Below are positions 60,848 through 64,000 of a DNA stretch of 64,000 nt, one piece after another. Both the position numbers and the translations under genes were made by a program. Each line of letters starts with the position of its first letter. The stretch's first letter is position 1. This DNA comes from a virus. The notes under the pieces are model-generated. The model saw only the letters and a program-made list of their open reading frames with translations, did no database searches and was not told where the DNA came from. The DNA lies in the IMG/VR virus record IMGVR_UViG_3300025138_000014, positions 1 through 64,000 of that record, one strand, 5' to 3'.

Positions 60848-62781
60848 AAAAATTTATTATACACTTAGATGAAGATATTGACCGTAAAAATATATGGGAA
60901 TTTAATAATAGTTGGTTAGAGGATGCTCAATTCGTTAAAGCTATCAATGGTAAAGATATTGACCATCAGTTAATGGAAATAAAAAAGTTTGGAATTAACC
61001 ATACTTGGAGAGATCCATTTAAAAATAGAAGAATTACACGTGGTGAAGTAGGTTGCTTTATATCTCACTATGAAACGTGGAAGCACGTTATTCAAGAAAA
61101 TAAGCCTTGTCTTATTCTTGAAGATGATGCTGTTCTGGATAAAGATTTATGGGATGAAGAAACTTGGCTCTTTCATATGCAAGAACACAAGCTTGATATA
61201 TTATATCTAGGATACAATGAAAATGAACCAAAAGAAGTTGAAGACCTTGGAGATGTTGTTAAAGTAGGTTATCCATATAATGCTCACGCATATATCCTTA
61301 GTCCAGAAATGGCTAATGAATTAGTGTATTCTGGTTATCATCGCAAAATTATTCCAGTAGATGAAATTCTTTCTCAAAAAACTTTAACACATAACCTTGG
61401 CGCATTAAAAGTAGAAGTCGCTGGACAAACTCCAAGAAGTATCTCACCATCTAAAATAGAACCGATGGATGATGACGATTGGTTTTTAAACTTTAAAACC
61501 CATGCTATTACTGTTGGTACCGATAGATCATTGTGCTCTGCTCTTAATGATACTGCAACAGAACAAGGATTTGTTAGTAAGAATTTAGGTTCTAATGTAA
61601 CATGGCGTGGAACGGATATGAGTGGACCGGGTGGTGGCCACAAAATTAACCTAGTCAGAGATCATTTAGATACATTAAATCCGAATGATGTAGTATTATT
61701 CACTGATGCATATGACGTATTCTTTATTAGGTCATTAGAAGAAATTACAAAGCGATATTTATCTATGAGTACTGAAATTGTATTTAGTGCAGAAAGCACA
61801 TGTTGGCCAGATGAAAGTATGACTACTTTACATCCTAAAGCATTATATGATAGTAAATATAAATTTTTAAATGCTGGCGCATATATTGGAAGAGTTGCTA
61901 GTTTAAAAGAATTTTTTGCAGAAAGAGTAGATGACGAAGACGATGATCAGTTGTATATGCAAAGAGTTTGGACGAATAACTTAAAAAGCAAAAAACCACT
62001 TTCTATTACATTAGATTATGAGCAATATATTTTTCAGACTCACGAGCCAGAATGCGTTACTATAGAAAAAGATATTCTAAATCCTATTACAAACACACAC
62101 CCTTGCTTATATCACGGAAACGGCGGACCAGAAGCAAAAGCTAAATTTGCCGAAATGTATAAAGCTATTACTACTCCGAATCGCTTCAAAGCAACAAAGA
62201 GTTTAAAAAGTGAAACAAATAGTGGCGGTCCTATGTTTATTAAACACAGAGGAGCGATAGAAATAATTAGTGATGATATGATGATTATGGACTTTATGAA
62301 TCAGTCTCAGTGTGAAAGAATGATAGAGATTGCAGATAAGAAAAATACTTGGGCACCAATGCCAGAAGATAAGTTTCCAGCATATGAAATTAGATTAACT
62401 GAACTAGGTTTATGGGATGAAATTAGTAGGCATTGGCAAGAGCATGTATTTCCTATTGTAGAAAGATATTGGGCTCCCATGCAGATGTACGGAATGAGAG
62501 ACGGTTTCGTAATGAGGTATTCAGCCGAAACTCAAAAGAGTTTATCAATGCACTGTGATGCATCTATGGTTACTGGTTCAGTTAAATTAAATGAAGAATA
62601 TCAAGGAGCATCATTAAGATTTCCTAGACAAAGAGTGAATAACGATGATGTACCAGTTGGTAAAATGATTCTATTCCCTGGACAAGTTACCCACGGTCAT
62701 GAATGTACCGAACTCACTTCTGGAGTGAAGTATAGCTTGACGATGTGGACTAGCAGGTATCCAGGTGATGTAAATGTATAA
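60844..62781 (+). CDS. Fused GT25 glycosyltransferase - PLOD-type glycosyltransferase - lysyl hydroxylase
   Basis: Three domains are seen in this 645-residue protein. Residues 1-190 are a GT25 domain (TRGEVGCFISHYETWKHVIQ, LILEDDAVL with Glu93-Asp94-Asp95), the family of collagen galactosyltransferases. Residues about 215-430 resemble the PLOD/LH3 glycosyltransferase region (VVLFTDAYDVFF with Asp288 and Asp291, FLNAGAYIGRV). The C-terminal part is a Fe/2OG hydroxylase: HCDAS (His570, Asp572), then THGHECTELTSGVKY (His619 and Lys629), closely following the lysyl hydroxylase pattern THYHE ... TRY. Together they could hydroxylate lysine and add two sugars. The likely target is the X-Lys-Gly collagen-like rod at 47353-47523. 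Similar enzymes are known from Mimivirus. Confidence 0.88.
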   Translation: MKKFIIHLDEDIDRKNIWEFNNSWLEDAQFVKAINGKDIDHQLMEIKKFGINHTWRDPFKNRRITRGEVGCFISHYETWKHVIQENKPCLILEDDAVLDKDLWDEETWLFHMQEHKLDILYLGYNENEPKEVEDLGDVVKVGYPYNAHAYILSPEMANELVYSGYHRKIIPVDEILSQKTLTHNLGALKVEVAGQTPRSISPSKIEPMDDDDWFLNFKTHAITVGTDRSLCSALNDTATEQGFVSKNLGSNVTWRGTDMSGPGGGHKINLVRDHLDTLNPNDVVLFTDAYDVFFIRSLEEITKRYLSMSTEIVFSAESTCWPDESMTTLHPKALYDSKYKFLNAGAYIGRVASLKEFFAERVDDEDDDQLYMQRVWTNNLKSKKPLSITLDYEQYIFQTHEPECVTIEKDILNPITNTHPCLYHGNGGPEAKAKFAEMYKAITTPNRFKATKSLKSETNSGGPMFIKHRGAIEIISDDMMIMDFMNQSQCERMIEIADKKNTWAPMPEDKFPAYEIRLTELGLWDEISRHWQEHVFPIVERYWAPMQMYGMRDGFVMRYSAETQKSLSMHCDASMVTGSVKLNEEYQGASLRFPRQRVNNDDVPVGKMILFPGQVTHGHECTELTSGVKYSLTMWTSRYPGDVNV

Positions 62782-62784
62782 ATA
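62777..62784 (+). promoter_or_regulatory. T4-type late promoter for neck genes
   Basis: An exact TATAAATA overlaps the stop codon of the hydroxylase fusion and lies 34 bp before the gp13 ATG at 62818. It separates the accessory region from the neck genes. Confidence 0.7.
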
Positions 62785-62817
62785 GAAGAAACAAAAACTT
62801 TAGTTTAGGATTAAGCA

Positions 62818-63570
62818 ATGGCGATTAACTCAAAGCAAACTCTAATTGATTATTGTAAACGGCGTCTGGGTGATCCCGTAATTGAGATTAATGTTGATGA
62901 AGATCAAGTAGATGATAGAATAGACGAAGCACTAGATTTATTTAAAGAGTTTCATTCCGATGGTGTTTTAAAAATGTATTTGAAACATCAAATTACAGCG
63001 GATGATGTCACGAATGGATATATTAGTGTTGCTTCTGACGTTGCTCATGTAACTAGAATGATGGCGGGTAGTTCAAGTAACTCTACAATGGGTGGAAGCT
63101 GGAGTGTTAAATATCAGCTAATGCTTAATGACGTTATGAACTATTCTACTTGGATGGCAGACCTTGCATACTATACTATGATTCAAACTAACCTAGCTAT
63201 GCTTGATATGCAACTTAATGGTTTACCGATTGTAAATTTCAGTCAACACGCAAATAAAGTTTATATTCACGGCGAGTTTGAAACTAAGTCCATTAAAGCG
63301 GGCGACTATGTAGTTTTTGAAATATATCAGGTTCTTGACCCAGATACACATACATCAATATATAATGATAAATTCATTAAGGCTATGTCTACAGCTCTTA
63401 TCAAACAGCAGTGGGGAACTAATCTTTCCAAGTTTGAGGGGATGCAACTTCCAGGTGGTGTTACGATGAATGGTGCAACTATTTACGAACAAGCTACAGC
63501 TGAAGTTGAAAAGCTGAAAGAAGATTTAAGAATGGAACACGAATTACCAGCAGACTTTTTTGTAGGATAA
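62818..63570 (+). CDS. gp13: Neck protein gp13
   Basis: gp13 and gp14 form the head-tail neck in T4. This 250-residue product (T4 gp13: 309) begins AINSKQTLIDYCKRRLGDPV, followed by VDEDQVDDRIDEALDLFKEF, typical of the family. The core has KYQLMLNDVMNYSTWMADLA and VNFSQHANKVYIHGEF, and it ends with MEHELPADFFVG. It starts after a TATAAATA box with ribosome binding site aggat, and the gp14 start lies 7 bp after its stop, as in T4 order 13-14. Confidence 0.87.
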   Translation: MAINSKQTLIDYCKRRLGDPVIEINVDEDQVDDRIDEALDLFKEFHSDGVLKMYLKHQITADDVTNGYISVASDVAHVTRMMAGSSSNSTMGGSWSVKYQLMLNDVMNYSTWMADLAYYTMIQTNLAMLDMQLNGLPIVNFSQHANKVYIHGEFETKSIKAGDYVVFEIYQVLDPDTHTSIYNDKFIKAMSTALIKQQWGTNLSKFEGMQLPGGVTMNGATIYEQATAEVEKLKEDLRMEHELPADFFVG

Positions 63571-63576
63571 TATTAA

Positions 63577-64000
63577 ATGGCACGTAACTTATATTTTTCG
63601 GCTGGACATAAACAAGAGCAAAATCTATATGAAGATTTAATCATTGAATCTTTAAAGATTTATGGTCAAGACCTATATTACTTGCCAAGAGATTTAGTGA
63701 AAATAGATGATGTATTCAGAGAGGATCCAGCATCTAAATTTAACTCATCTTATATGATGGAAATGTATGTTGATAATCAAGAAGGATATGACGGAGAAGG
63801 AGATTTATTCTCAAAGTTCGGAATAGAAATCAGAGATGCTATTAATATCACTTTATCACGTAAAAGATGGGAAAATGCAGTAAAGAGATATGATAATGAA
63901 ATAAAAGGCGCTAGACCATTTGAGGGTGATTTAATCTTTGTTCCATTTTCTAAAAAGATATTTCAGATTATGCACGTTGAACATGAGCAACCTTTTTATC
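63577..64000 (+). CDS. gp14: Neck protein gp14 (partial, cut at window end)
   Basis: The first 141 residues are visible; the window ends inside the gene. It begins ARNLYFSAGHKQEQNLYEDL, then IIESLKIYGQDLYYLPRDLV, followed by a DDVFREDP segment and EGDLIFVPFSKKIFQIMHVE. This is the gp14 N-terminal pattern (T4 gp14: 256 residues). It closes the neck with gp13 and receives the completed tail. The position directly after gp13 supports the assignment. Confidence 0.87.
   Translation, partial: MARNLYFSAGHKQEQNLYEDLIIESLKIYGQDLYYLPRDLVKIDDVFREDPASKFNSSYMMEMYVDNQEGYDGEGDLFSKFGIEIRDAINITLSRKRWENAVKRYDNEIKGARPFEGDLIFVPFSKKIFQIMHVEHEQPFY

Noticed and set aside
1-64000. CRISPR arrays, insertion sequences, transposases or integrases
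   Set aside because: No regularly spaced repeats outside coding repeats, no terminal inverted repeats and no recombinase motifs were seen.

Overview
The window is a piece of a T4-like myovirus genome. Evidence: an ordered set of T4 tail and neck genes (4, 26, 48, 53, 27, 5, 25, 6, 8, 13, 14), gene 33 followed by gene 32, and late promoters of the exact T4 form TATAAATA. Base composition is AT-rich, and the protein versions resemble those of marine T4-like phages (cyanophage/pelagiphage type) more than coliphage T4. No photosynthesis gene or other host marker is visible, so the host cannot be named.

Layout. Positions 1-3000 (+) hold tRNA-Trp, three small or uncharacterised genes, gp33 and the ssDNA-binding protein gp32, driven by sigma70-like promoters and ended by a hairpin at 3008-3035. 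Positions 3034-7813 (-) hold gp4, a conserved tail protein, a tail-tube-like protein, gp26 with a probable -1 frameshift extension, and a probable tape measure. Positions 7865-29097 (+) hold the baseplate hub and wedge genes, with gp5 split into three polypeptides, and the first fibre proteins.

Positions 29116-38089 (+) are an accessory cassette: four radical SAM (rSAM) enzymes, one of them with a cobalamin-type domain, two Fe(II)/2-oxoglutarate oxygenases, several unrecognised helpers, and a protein ending in a CHxS-repeat tail. Positions 38153-48896 (+) hold a fibre module of large fibre proteins, one with a collagen-like rod, ending in two more CHxS-tail proteins. Positions 48896-56241 (+) hold five related rSAM genes and two unknown proteins. 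Positions 56199-60206 (-) hold a cupin, three further rSAM enzymes and a small helper. Positions 60263-62781 (+) hold another oxygenase and a three-domain enzyme resembling collagen glycosyltransferases joined to lysyl hydroxylase. Positions 62818-64000 (+) hold neck proteins gp13 and gp14 (cut by the window end).

The main discovery candidate is this accessory system: twelve rSAM enzymes, four Fe/2OG oxygenase domains, a cupin and two glycosyltransferase domains embedded among tail-fibre genes. Two plausible substrates are visible. The first is three small proteins with a C-terminal (CHxS)3-RGRR tail, resembling His-Xaa-Ser repeat substrates of rSAM maturases. The second is the collagen-like rod, in which all eight lysines are in X-Lys-Gly context, the preferred lysyl hydroxylase site. 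My reading is that the phage chemically modifies its own adsorption apparatus. This is inference; no direct evidence of modification can be read from DNA.
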